This document shows, piece after piece, positions 15,163-25,700 of a stretch of 48,062 bases of DNA. Below the pieces are notes generated by a model. It did not search any database and was not told the origin of the DNA. It was given only the letters and a program-made list of their open reading frames with translations. The position numbers and the translations under genes are program-made. Origin of the DNA: a virus. Positions within the stretch are counted from its first letter, which is position 1. Every line of letters starts with the position of its first letter. The stretch covers positions 1 to 48,062 of IMG/VR virus record IMGVR_UViG_3300003409_000006. One strand, written 5' to 3'.

Positions 15163-17013
15163 TTAAACACTAGACGCTGGTCCAGATGTTAGCTGCCACT
15201 CATTAGTTCCACCGTTGTCTACCACTATATAGTGTTTTAGATCACGTGTAATAGTTACATTTACAGAACCTGTTGCATCTGTACCTTGTGACACTGACTG
15301 TATTACTGTTTTATTATTAGTTCCGTTACTGTCAACTGCTGTTGTTGCAACTACAATATTTCCTGAAGTATTAGGTTGCTGTGAAACTGTAACCTCAATA
15401 CCTGTAACTGTTGCTCCAGCAAGAGATGTAGTATGAATGCTTGCTGTTCTACCAACTGCTGAATCTGCGGGCGAATATAAATCGCTTAAAACACTTATAA
15501 TATTTGCTGGTGATAATCCTGTAACATCTAAACTAAATCCTACGTGGGAACTTGCTAGAAGATCGTCAACATATCCTTTATTTGTTGCATGTGTTGATCC
15601 GCTAGGTGATGCTACATTTGTTATTTGATTATTGTTAACATTAATAACACCTGTTGGATTTAAATTTAAATCCCCCGAAGTAGTGGAAATAGTATTAGCA
15701 GAATCTACACCTACTTCAATAGAGCCAGCTGTTACATTAGTTAATGCACCTACACTTGTTACAGCAGGAGCACTGGTAACATTGTATAATGTAGTAGAAT
15801 CTAACATTAAGGATCCGTCAATATAATATCCCTTATTATTTGGAATATTAAGATCCGTACTAATTTGCCAGGCGTCAGTGCCAAAATCCCAAGTTATAGT
15901 TTTGTCATCGCCCTGCACTTTAACAAGAATACCTGCACCATCTGCTTGTGCTTCAGTTAGCATAGTACTATCGTCTGTAATACCTAATTCAATATTTTTG
16001 TCTGCTATTCTTAATATAGTACTATCAACACTTGTAGTAGTTCCTTCAACTATTAAGTTGCCGGCAATTCTAGCATCACCTTCTACGTCTAATGTATGTG
16101 ACGGAGTAGCTGTAAATATGCCAACTCTTTCTTCCTGAGCATCAACAAATATAGCATTTTTTGTAATACCTTCAGCATTCACTGTTACTGCAAAGTCTTG
16201 GTTTTTAAGTCTACTTTCTAAAACTATCCTAGTACCACTTACTTTAAGAGATGTATTAGAACCTGTACCAATTGTTAAACCATTATTATTATCTATAAAC
16301 AATGTACCTGTCATTGTTCCTGCTCTATCTGCTGGAACAAATTGGTCGGCACTAATAACTTCGCCTGCTTGATTGATAACATTTTGTGCTAGTTTTGCAG
16401 TACCGTGATAGACGAATCCTGTTTCATCTATAAAATTAAATCCTTTAAGAATATTCTCTGAAAGTTCTGCAGGTAAACTTGCACTAGGATTAGGTGTAAA
16501 TTCTTGGTTACTTAAAATAGCAACTAATTGTCCGGCGAGATATAATTCTGCAACTGTACGTTCTCTTTCTAGTGTATCAGTTATTGTTCTAATTTTAAAT
16601 CCGCTTTCACCTTGCTGTTCAGTATATATTGGACCTGCAAGAATTGGTCCTGAACTAGGACTAGTTGCAAAGAACAATTGTTTAGTAAACGGATTAATGT
16701 ATAGATCACCTTCTGTAAGAGTAGGAGTGTCTGAACTTACAATAGGGGCGCCGGCAGTTTCAAAATCTTCACCGTTGTATACTTTAATACGTCCATTGTT
16801 TGTATCATACCATATTTGTCCTCTAATAGGATTACTAGGAGCAAAACCAGCAGCAAAATTTTCTAATAATTTTACAAAATTTTCGTTAAACTGTTCGCCG
16901 AATCCTACATAGTTTCTGCCTATTAATGTTAAATCAGTAGAATTAGTATCTACTATTCCATCAATTAGATCAACTAATAAAGATCCGTCACTTTTATTAA
17001 TTTGATAACTCAT
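15163..17013 (-). CDS. Tail-fibre-like protein, paralogue 2 (616 aa)
   Basis: The N-terminal domain is shared with paralogues 1 and 3: MSYQINKSDG, STDLTLIGRNYVGFGE, NENFVKLLENF and GQIWYDT (65-71). The shaft contains GLTIGTGSNTSLKV, VGIFTATPSHTLDVEG and DARIAGNLIVEGTTT, matching the corresponding region of paralogue 1. The C-terminus is unique, with ATNKGYVDDLLASSHVGF followed by a Ser/Thr/Val-rich beta segment and HYIVVDNGGTNEW. No chaperone or collar domain is seen. The start overlaps the stop of paralogue 1 by four bases, so it is translated from the same message. Different C-termini on the same base suggest different receptors or positions on the baseplate, which is inference. Confidence 0.75.
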   Translation of the reverse strand: MSYQINKSDGSLLVDLIDGIVDTNSTDLTLIGRNYVGFGEQFNENFVKLLENFAAGFAPSNPIRGQIWYDTNNGRIKVYNGEDFETAGAPIVSSDTPTLTEGDLYINPFTKQLFFATSPSSGPILAGPIYTEQQGESGFKIRTITDTLERERTVAELYLAGQLVAILSNQEFTPNPSASLPAELSENILKGFNFIDETGFVYHGTAKLAQNVINQAGEVISADQFVPADRAGTMTGTLFIDNNNGLTIGTGSNTSLKVSGTRIVLESRLKNQDFAVTVNAEGITKNAIFVDAQEERVGIFTATPSHTLDVEGDARIAGNLIVEGTTTSVDSTILRIADKNIELGITDDSTMLTEAQADGAGILVKVQGDDKTITWDFGTDAWQISTDLNIPNNKGYYIDGSLMLDSTTLYNVTSAPAVTSVGALTNVTAGSIEVGVDSANTISTTSGDLNLNPTGVINVNNNQITNVASPSGSTHATNKGYVDDLLASSHVGFSLDVTGLSPANIISVLSDLYSPADSAVGRTASIHTTSLAGATVTGIEVTVSQQPNTSGNIVVATTAVDSNGTNNKTVIQSVSQGTDATGSVNVTITRDLKHYIVVDNGGTNEWQLTSGPASSV

Positions 17014-19121
17014 AATTCAATTTTCCCAGTAAATATGATATAGTTGATTGCTAAAAATGGATTCATTACATCTAACGCATTGCCAAGATTTTTAATCGTA
17101 TCTCCTGTGACAGGATCGGGAATCACATCAGCTAAAACTCCGCCTGATCTTGGATATCCTTGTCCTTGATTATCATCTGCAGAATCAATTGTATAAGGCT
17201 GACTTATTGATTCTGCCGGGCTTGTTCCGTCGTTTAACTTAGGATCTTTACTCATTGCATAAAACTGTTTTACAATATCTCCTTCGACATCAGATTGTAA
17301 TGTATGTTCATGCTCTGGTAAATTATCTATATCAATTGTAACTTCTTGTGAGCCTTCTTTATTACCTAGCTCTGCAGCTCTTTGGCCTGTAACTACTCCT
17401 GCGGCAGTACCTCCCATATTGTCAAGACCTAAAGGTAATCGTCCTCTTAAATCTGGTAGACCAAATTTATTTTCACTAGGATTATCTTTAAATGCTGTTC
17501 CTATTGTGTCGAACAATAGTTCGTAGGTTTCTTCGTCCACTTCTCTTCCGTCGCATACTAACCATATTCCGCCATTGTATAATACTCTACCATCTGATGG
17601 AATAATTCCTGCATATGGTACTACAGTTCCTGGAGGAGTAACTGGGACTAAATTTAAAAGTGTACGTGTACTTGTCTTTTTTAATCCAGTGTCATTGCCA
17701 GAAATTCGATTAATTAACAATTCGTCATCGAACAAATTAGTTACGACAGGATTTTTTCCTGAAATAAACGTATTAGCAACAGAAGTAGTAAATGTTTTTG
17801 TGTTTCCGCCTGTCGAACCATCAAACGATATTTGATTTGCTGTTATATCACCTGTGATTATAAATGTAGTAGCACTAGTGATTCTATTTGCCCTAGTAGC
17901 TGTTCCGGAAAGTGTACCTGTTACATCACCTTCTAAATCACCAATAAATTTGTTAGCGTAAACATTTCTATATTTTAATAATTGTGTTCCAATGTCACGA
18001 GTAAGAGAACCGTCTGGTAAAATGTTTGTAAAAGTAGTATCTCCTGCAACATTTAAATCGCCGCCGATATATGTATTTTTTGCAACACCTAGCCCACCTT
18101 TGGTTACAATTGCTCCAGATCCAAATGTTGTACTTTCTGCTACTCCGTTTACAAGTAACGAATCACTTGCTTGAATTGTACCTGTTACATCTAATGCGTA
18201 TCCTGGATTTTGATTATTAATACCAACATTAGTAGATGCATCTACTTTAATTACAGTTTTGTTAATGCCTTCGTCATTAACTCTTATATCAATTGCAGCT
18301 CCACTTGTGTTATGTTGAATAATTGCAGACTCGCCTTCGACGCCGACAGTTAATTGGCCTCCACTACCTACTAATAATCCGCTGTTGTTCTTTATTCTAA
18401 GCTGTTGATTTGTAGTAGAAATAACATCGCTTCTTAAAAAGTTACTTGCTAATACTGTTTCTGCACCAACTAGTAAATTTTCTGCTTTTTCTGCTGTACC
18501 AATTATTTTAGGTATTCCGCTGGCTCCGAATGTATTGAAACTAAGATTTATTCCTGCTTTTAAACTTGAAAATCCTGGTATAGTTGTCTTAGGGGTAAAT
18601 GCTTCTCCGCTAATTATAGCAACTGGAACTGCATCTACTTCTACTCGTATAATACTGTGCTCTAAATTATCTATACCTATAATTCTTTCTGGAGAGGCTC
18701 CTGTTGCTAGTCCATCACTAAATTGCGGTCCTACTAGAGTCCAGCCTGCACCTGTAAACAAATAAAGTTGTTGATTATCAGTATCTGACCATAAGTCGCC
18801 AGCAACACTAGCACTTGCTTCAGGTTGTGTATCTCCTTTCTTTAAATTGCCAGCGGCAACAAATTGAGTAGAGTCGTAAATTTTTAATTGCGGAGATGCT
18901 GCGTTTGTATCGTACCATAATTGTCCTGTTACAGGCCTACTAGGTTCAGTAGAACTTGCAAAATTTTCTAGTAGATGTAAAAAGTTTTCTGCTATTGCTT
19001 CGCCGTAGCTCGTTACACTTCTACCAGGAAATTTTAAATCTGTTTCCTGATTAATAGTTCCATCTTCTATAATTATAGTGCCATTGTCTACCGCATTTGT
19101 AAAACTAATAGTATATGCCAT
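17010..19121 (-). CDS. Tail-fibre-like protein with tail-collar domain, paralogue 1 (703 aa)
   Basis: The protein starts with the shared domain (ETDLKFPGRSVTSYGE, AENFLHLLENF, GQLWYDT at 66-72) and a shaft with VGINNQNPGYALDVTG and GDLNVAGDTTF. Near residues 490-565 it carries a phage tail-collar domain: PPGTVVPYAGIIPSDGR, WLVCDGREVDEETYELLFD and NKFGLPDLRGRLPLG. The C-terminal part contains EHEHTLQSDVEGD and a final LDVMNPFLAINYIIFTGKI, the usual end of collar-type fibres. In T4, gp12 (short tail fibre) carries such a domain, so this may be the functional counterpart. It is three bases downstream of the 200-residue structural gene and is followed by paralogue 2 with a four-base overlap. Confidence 0.85.
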   Translation of the reverse strand: MAYTISFTNAVDNGTIIIEDGTINQETDLKFPGRSVTSYGEAIAENFLHLLENFASSTEPSRPVTGQLWYDTNAASPQLKIYDSTQFVAAGNLKKGDTQPEASASVAGDLWSDTDNQQLYLFTGAGWTLVGPQFSDGLATGASPERIIGIDNLEHSIIRVEVDAVPVAIISGEAFTPKTTIPGFSSLKAGINLSFNTFGASGIPKIIGTAEKAENLLVGAETVLASNFLRSDVISTTNQQLRIKNNSGLLVGSGGQLTVGVEGESAIIQHNTSGAAIDIRVNDEGINKTVIKVDASTNVGINNQNPGYALDVTGTIQASDSLLVNGVAESTTFGSGAIVTKGGLGVAKNTYIGGDLNVAGDTTFTNILPDGSLTRDIGTQLLKYRNVYANKFIGDLEGDVTGTLSGTATRANRITSATTFIITGDITANQISFDGSTGGNTKTFTTSVANTFISGKNPVVTNLFDDELLINRISGNDTGLKKTSTRTLLNLVPVTPPGTVVPYAGIIPSDGRVLYNGGIWLVCDGREVDEETYELLFDTIGTAFKDNPSENKFGLPDLRGRLPLGLDNMGGTAAGVVTGQRAAELGNKEGSQEVTIDIDNLPEHEHTLQSDVEGDIVKQFYAMSKDPKLNDGTSPAESISQPYTIDSADDNQGQGYPRSGGVLADVIPDPVTGDTIKNLGNALDVMNPFLAINYIIFTGKIEL

Positions 19122-19124
19122 TTA

Positions 19125-19727
19125 TTATACCCCCGATAGACTCTGAATACGCACTGTGTAGTCGATTTGTATAAGTCTGTTGAGTGACTTTTGTACAGGA
19201 TGGAAAATTACATGGGTTAATAATCTACCAGAACCGCTAGGATCGTATGCCCTTAATCCTAGTTCATCAAATACATATAAACTATCACTTTGCGTTGCTG
19301 TGTCAAACGCATCCTGGCCGTTTGGCTCACTATAATCTAACAAACAACTTACTACTACATCTGTATAGTTTGTGCCACTTACGTGTCTTGTTTCTATTTT
19401 ATTACGCACAGGATCAACATTGTTAACACTCCTGTCGTCAACAATTTTAGTATACGTTTGATTGTATAAACTTGCATTTGTTCCTGTAGAGTTTGGAGTT
19501 AGGTATGTAATTATACCTGTTTCGTCTACGCTAGTTCCGCCATTTCCAAAACTCATTTCATAAATCCAGCTAGTGCCAGCATTTGCTACACTTTCTGCAA
19601 GACTTATACTCATGTTTTCATAATGGATTGCATTTCTTTTATTGACATATTCAACATCATTCTCTGGATCGAAAATCCGAATGTGCCCTTGTATCAATAA
19701 GCTCTGTGAATCTTGTAATTTTTCCAT
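19125..19727 (-). CDS. Virion structural protein, probable baseplate/fibre connector (200 aa)
   Basis: I recognise this only as a conserved-type structural protein of marine T4-like phages, from NKRNAIHYENMS, WIYEMSFGNGGTSVDETGII and YLTPN. The rest is beta-rich (TDVVVSCLLDYSEP, LLTHVIFHPVQKS, IQIDYTVRIQS). It has no enzyme motif. Position is the best clue: it sits between the giant baseplate-region gene and the fibre genes and is co-transcribed with them, so it may join fibres to the baseplate. A late box lies 19 bases before its ATG, with AAGGA in the short leader. Confidence 0.6.
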   Translation of the reverse strand: MEKLQDSQSLLIQGHIRIFDPENDVEYVNKRNAIHYENMSISLAESVANAGTSWIYEMSFGNGGTSVDETGIITYLTPNSTGTNASLYNQTYTKIVDDRSVNNVDPVRNKIETRHVSGTNYTDVVVSCLLDYSEPNGQDAFDTATQSDSLYVFDELGLRAYDPSGSGRLLTHVIFHPVQKSLNRLIQIDYTVRIQSLSGV

Positions 19728-19745
19728 TTTAATTCCTTGACATCG

Positions 19746-19753
19746 TATTTATT
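19746..19753 (-). promoter_or_regulatory. Late promoter box AATAAATA
   Basis: AATAAATAC on the minus strand lies 19 bases before the ATG at 19727. The predicted leader of about 13 bases holds an AAGGA ribosome site. The box overlaps the TAA stop of the giant gene at 19754-19752. Confidence 0.62.
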
Positions 19754-22700
19754 AAGGTAAGTCCACCTCTACTGATCTTATAAATCTTGCTACTTCAGAT
19801 TCTGAATTTCTTAATGAAACACCCGGTAAACTAAAGGTTTTACCTGTTTTCTTAACAAACTGGATTCTTGCATTAGCATTTGGTGCATCTACTAAAGTAA
19901 CTGTATTAGTTGCTGTGTCTACACTGTACTGTGCAGGTAATGTTATATCTCCTGCCGGAGAATCTTGATCTACGGTATAATCATAAACATTTATGTCATA
20001 TTTACGTAATCTAGTACCGCCTACAAAAACTTCTAACTCATCTATACTAGAAATATCAAAGTTTACTGTATATGTTGTTCCGCCAGTATTTTCAGCTGTA
20101 TCTACAATTGTTTCGTCTTTGTAAGGTATAGTTTCTGTAACACCCTGATTGTAAACTCTGGTTCCTGCTTCGTGTAATTCTTTGATACCTGTTCCTAGAG
20201 TGCCTCGTCTAAGTTGTCTTAAACGATTATCTTGAATTACAAAGTATTCGATACGTTCGCCATTGATAAACACAACACCTGGTATATTTTTTGCCTTGTT
20301 TGGTTCAGGCAATCCTTCTACCGAATCTAATTCAATAGCAGTGTCATACCAATTTAAATCTTGTGCAAGAGTATATCTATATGTATCGTTAAGACGCTTG
20401 TAGTGTGTTCTATTAAGCATATCTTTAAATACTCTATATCCAAACTTGCCAGATATCGGCGTTCCTCTAACTTGTAGGATGTCTATTACATCATTTTCTG
20501 TTAAATCTTTTTCAATTCTTAGATATTGTCTATCATCAGTTAGTGTATAATCAACATTAGGTGTTAATCTACTTCCGTTAACTAAAACAAAAACATATTG
20601 TACATCTGTTGCAGCTTCAGATAGTTTGATCAATCCGTTAGTTAAGCTACGATATTCGTTGTAATCAGTTAAACTAGGATCTAGTGTAATTTTTGAAACA
20701 ACTTCTAAATTAAATCTATCAAAGTTTTGTAAATCGTGGTTTGTAAACGTTACAATTTTTATTTGAGCATCTTGAGCTGGTGCTGTGTTAAATTGTATTG
20801 TTCCATTATTAACCGTGTATTCTCCGGTGTGTACGTAAACTTTTAATCTATCTCCTGTATTACCAACGCCAGTAGACAACTCTATACTAGAATTTGCACT
20901 GCTCCATCGATATTGAATATTTTTTGTAAGTAATTCGTCGTTTAAGAAAACAGAAATATTTTCAGCTACAATTGTACTAGGTTCTTGTTGATATTGTCTT
21001 AGCACATATTCTCTAGTAGAACTTACAGTAAATGTTTCATTATAATCTGCTATTAATGCAAGATTATCTACAAAAACAAGCATATTTTGTTCTACAGGAG
21101 ATTTATATAAAGGTACATTGTCTAATACAAAGTTCACAGTATTTCCGTCGCCTACTTCTAATTGTTCTGCAACAACACTGTATGACTGATCTCCTGCGCC
21201 GAATACACTGTATCTTATAATATTACCAGCAAACGGAGGTTCATCAAATCTTAATACTAATCTGCCTTGATCATCACCGAATGTTTCGTCGGCTTCCACT
21301 AATGTAACATTAACAGGTATACCGGCTACAGTAACATACACTTGTAAGTCTTCCGCAAACGGAACCTGAGTAATATAGTTATTAACTGCTTCTTCTGCAA
21401 CAAATTCATCAATATCGTAAATGTTTGCTCCAGCTTGATCCATCAATACAATACTTACTAGATTTTCTCCAGTAATAATACCATTTCCTGATTCAGGTAA
21501 CGTAACTGTACTATTTGCCATATTAAGTGTTATGTCACTAGTGTTTATCACTGTATCATTAATTTTTGCAAATATACTTGCTGTATTTGCAGGAAGATTA
21601 TCAACTGTGAATACACTAGTATAAGGATCTACCTTGAATGTGTAAACATACATTTTACTAGAGCCGTCACCTGGGCGATCGTACACTTTAATATCTAGTG
21701 TATCTACAACGTGTCCTGGAACTACTTCTTCTGGTCCAGAAGTATTAGTTATAGTTACTATTCCGTCTCCGTCTACAATAATGTCTTCTGCTCGAAGCCC
21801 TGTTGCTGTAGAATAATTAAGATCACCGCCCTGTAATTGAGTATCATAACTTGTAGGATCTGGTGTAATAGATCCGTCGCTGGTAATTTTTCTTACTACA
21901 AACAAATCGTCAGACGCAGAACTAATACCATAATCGTCTAAGTCTAGATAATCCGTAACGCCGTCACCTGTTAAACTTGGCATCAATGCATTGGCATTAG
22001 TTTGATCCTGTGTGCCATAGTTTTCGTCATCTATGCGTACACCATTTTTATAAACATTGTACACAACACCGTTTTCTAATGGTTGACTTAATTGTAATCT
22101 AATAGTACTACCATCTAATTGGAATACTTCGTCTTCATAAGTTGTGTCATAGTCATCCCAAGTACTGGTATACCAACCATCTAATTCTGTCATCCATCCT
22201 GCTGCTCCAGCAAAACTGAAACTTGTAATTTCAACTCCGCCGTAGTCTACACCTGTCATTAACTGTGGTAAATCTTTGCCCAACTGTCCAGTTGTAGGAT
22301 TATAGTAATGTTGTATTCTATCAGCTGCTGAAAGAACACTGATGTCTTTATTATAAGATACAACAATTTCACTTCCACTAGCAGGCGGTGTAGTAAATTC
22401 TATTTCTCCTAGCTGTCTAGTAAATCCTAGGCTTGTGTCTTCTTTATTATAATAGGTGTAATTATTTTGTAAAACTTCTACACCGTTAACTTTTATGTCA
22501 ATAGCAGTAACATCATAAGATATAGGCCATTTTAATGTAAACACTGTGGTATTTGTTCCGCCTACAAATGTTTCTGTTTCTGCGATTTCATTAATTTCGT
22601 ATCTGCCTTGAATTCTATCGAACTTAAGAACTGTTCTAGCAGAGCGGACTACGTTATCTCCGATGATAGCAACTGCTCTAGCTGCCGTGCCACCTTCGTC

Positions 22701-25700
22701 TAATCCGCCTTCGATTGTAATTACAGGTGTTTTTGTAAATCCATTGCCTACATCAAGTATTTCTATTGCATTTACTTTTCCGTTGCTTACATATGCTACT
22801 GCTTTAGCTGTTGTTTCAACGTCAAATACAACCTGCGGAGCTTGAATATATCCGTTGCCGCTGTCTGCAATTTTGATATCCACAAGTTGGAACTTGTTAT
22901 TTTCTTGCCACGCTAAGTCTGGATAACTTAATGCTCCTTCACTTACACTAGATATTGTTCCGTTGTCATATGTAAAATTACGTGTGGTAATTTTTCTTAA
23001 CGATTCATTATAATAAGGCGGTAAATCAAAATCACTAACAAAATTTTGAGCAGTATCAGCGGATTCGTAAGAACTTATAAACTCTCTTACTTTAGTTCTA
23101 AAAGGTTTAGCTTCGTTGATAAAGTCTTCATAATTTTCTAAATTGTCATTTTCAAAATTAATTTTTTGCTCAAGATTTCCTACATTATGTTTTGCTTTTA
23201 CAAAACTAGATTTAAATGCCCAATCTATGTAATTTTGTTCGCTGAACGCATATCTTACACTTGCAAAGAACAACTCATTATAATGTATAGCAAGCTCATC
23301 AACAAAAATACTATCTCGTAAAGTTTCTAAGATAACACGAGTTTCTGTGATAGGTAGATTATCATAGAATGTTAAATCAAACGTATCACTATCATAACCT
23401 ATTTTATTTGCAGCTGTATCATAAAGAGTATTCTTAAACTGGATAGTACCGTTCTGTCTACCTACTGTCTTAAAGTTTACTGTGTAGTCAACATTTTCTT
23501 GATCGTCTATTTGTTCTAATAATAGCCAGCCACCTGTACCTACATTATTAATCTTCACGAGATCGCCTACTTCAGATTCTAAGAAATCTAATTCGTAACT
23601 TTGATCTATTATATAATCTATTTTACTAAACTCGCTGTATGTGTCGGCATACCAATCTACATAGTTCCAATACTGACTTGTATCATATTGCTGTGCAGTA
23701 ATCTTTTCCCATTCTTCTAAATCAAAATTCCATCTAGATAGTGTCCAACGTCCTCTAGCACTAGAGTCAGCATTTACAAGAACACTAAAGTTTCTTAAAG
23801 TAACCGTTGTTTCGTCGGTGTATTTGTCTCCGCCTGACACAACAACTACGTTTGCTATTCCGCCAGACGAGTTTAGTTCAAACTCTAATACTGCTCCTGA
23901 TCCAATACCGTCTACTTTATACGACGGTGGCACTAGATATCCTCTGCCTGGATCAACAATGTCAACTCTAGTAATAGATCCTTCAACAATTACAGGTGTT
24001 AATTGTGCAGTTTTTAATCTAGCTGTACCTACAAATTGAAGTTCTTGTTCTGTATCTAAAATTAAATCGTATAAATTTGTAGATATAGACGGTGGTGCTT
24101 CTTTTTCAAACAATCTATCCAAGTCATAATCATCTACAATTAAATAGTTTTTAAGAGTAGAATTAGTTCTTTCTATAAGTTGTTTTAGAGCTTCTACCTT
24201 ATTGACAAACATACTTTGTCTTGGTTTATTAAGTACTCCGTATTGTTGTTTTGCCTTTAAATTAATATCAGGAACTGGCCTGTCATAAGCGTCATAACCA
24301 ACTAAACTATCAAACCATTTTTGTTCTATATCTCTATTCGGAGTGCTGGTTGCAAGTCCTTCTGTGATAATTTGATACTGAGAGTGAATATTTCTAGTTG
24401 TATCATCTACTGTCCAATATTGGAAATTAATAGCAACATCTCTGTCAGATAATAATCCATCGCAGTTATGAACTATAAATTTATTATCTTTTAATAGGCT
24501 TACAAATTTATATCCTTGGATATGCGGGTTTCTAATTAAGTTTTCTACTTCGTTACAACTAATTGTTCTTGGTGCTAGATCAGGAACAATAACTTTGTCT
24601 GACACCCAGAAATAATACTTATTAGAGAATGTTTGCGAAACTGAGTCAAAAATTGATTTTTGTACGTAAATTTCATCACCGTATTTAGGTTGTCCGCTTA
24701 TACCTTCATTAAGACCTTCTTCTGTGTCTGCCAATTCTGCCCATTCTGAAGGAAGATAATTACTTTCTACCCATTCGCATACTTCTACATCTGTACCTTC
24801 AAATAATGTATTCCATGTATTTGTTTGATATATTGTATTTCCTTGGTAAGGATTAACCCACAGTCCTTGACTAAGATTCCACCATAGTTGTCCAACTTGT
24901 CGTTCTCCCCAAGTTGCTAGTTCGTCTACAGTAACTTGAGTTGTTCCTACAGAATACACAGCAGGATCATAGTGTACTTTATAACTAATATTTTGATCAG
25001 CTATTCCTGCAATTTTGCCTTGAATAGGATCTATAAAGTCTAGTCGTTCTATCAGCTGATTAGTATCCGTATTGTATAAAAATATTCCTTTTATCTTTTC
25101 TAAATCTACCATGTCAATTGGCGATCTAATTATTTCAATACATTTACTATTTCTTTCTTTTCTAAAATCTTGTACAATTCCCTGATATGTTTCGCTATCA
25201 GTATATGTAGGATTAGCAATGTATACGTGATTATTATTGAATAATATTTCTTTGCCGTAGCCTACCATGTCTTCCAGATCTGTTTCTAAAGACTGTGCAG
25301 GAATATATGTAGTATCTACTTTTTCAAATACATGCACACTTCCGATATTCTTATTAGTTTTAAAGAAAGTTGTAAAGCCATTGTCAAATAAGGTTTCTTG
25401 TCCGCTTAACTCACTATCTTTGTCTAAAACATAATCAGTTCCATATATTAAATTTGAAAATTCTACTAGTTGTGAGTGTACATTAAATGTTGTATCTAAA
25501 GTAATGTCTCCACGACTGCTAGTGACAGCAACACTGTCGTTTAATCCATGTACTTTAAATCCAAACTGATCGTCTACTTCTACATTTGGACTTATTAATC
25601 GTTGAGTTAAGTCAAATCCAGAGTCTTTTAATTCGTAAACACTTACTGTGCCTTTATTTGCAACAGTATTAATTACATTGCCTTCTTCGTCTTTGTCGAC

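Noticed and set aside
15878-16138. Rightward frame opposite the second fibre gene, Ser/Val-rich
   Set aside because: It is a shadow of the codon pattern of the fibre gene; there is no start signal or recognisable domain.
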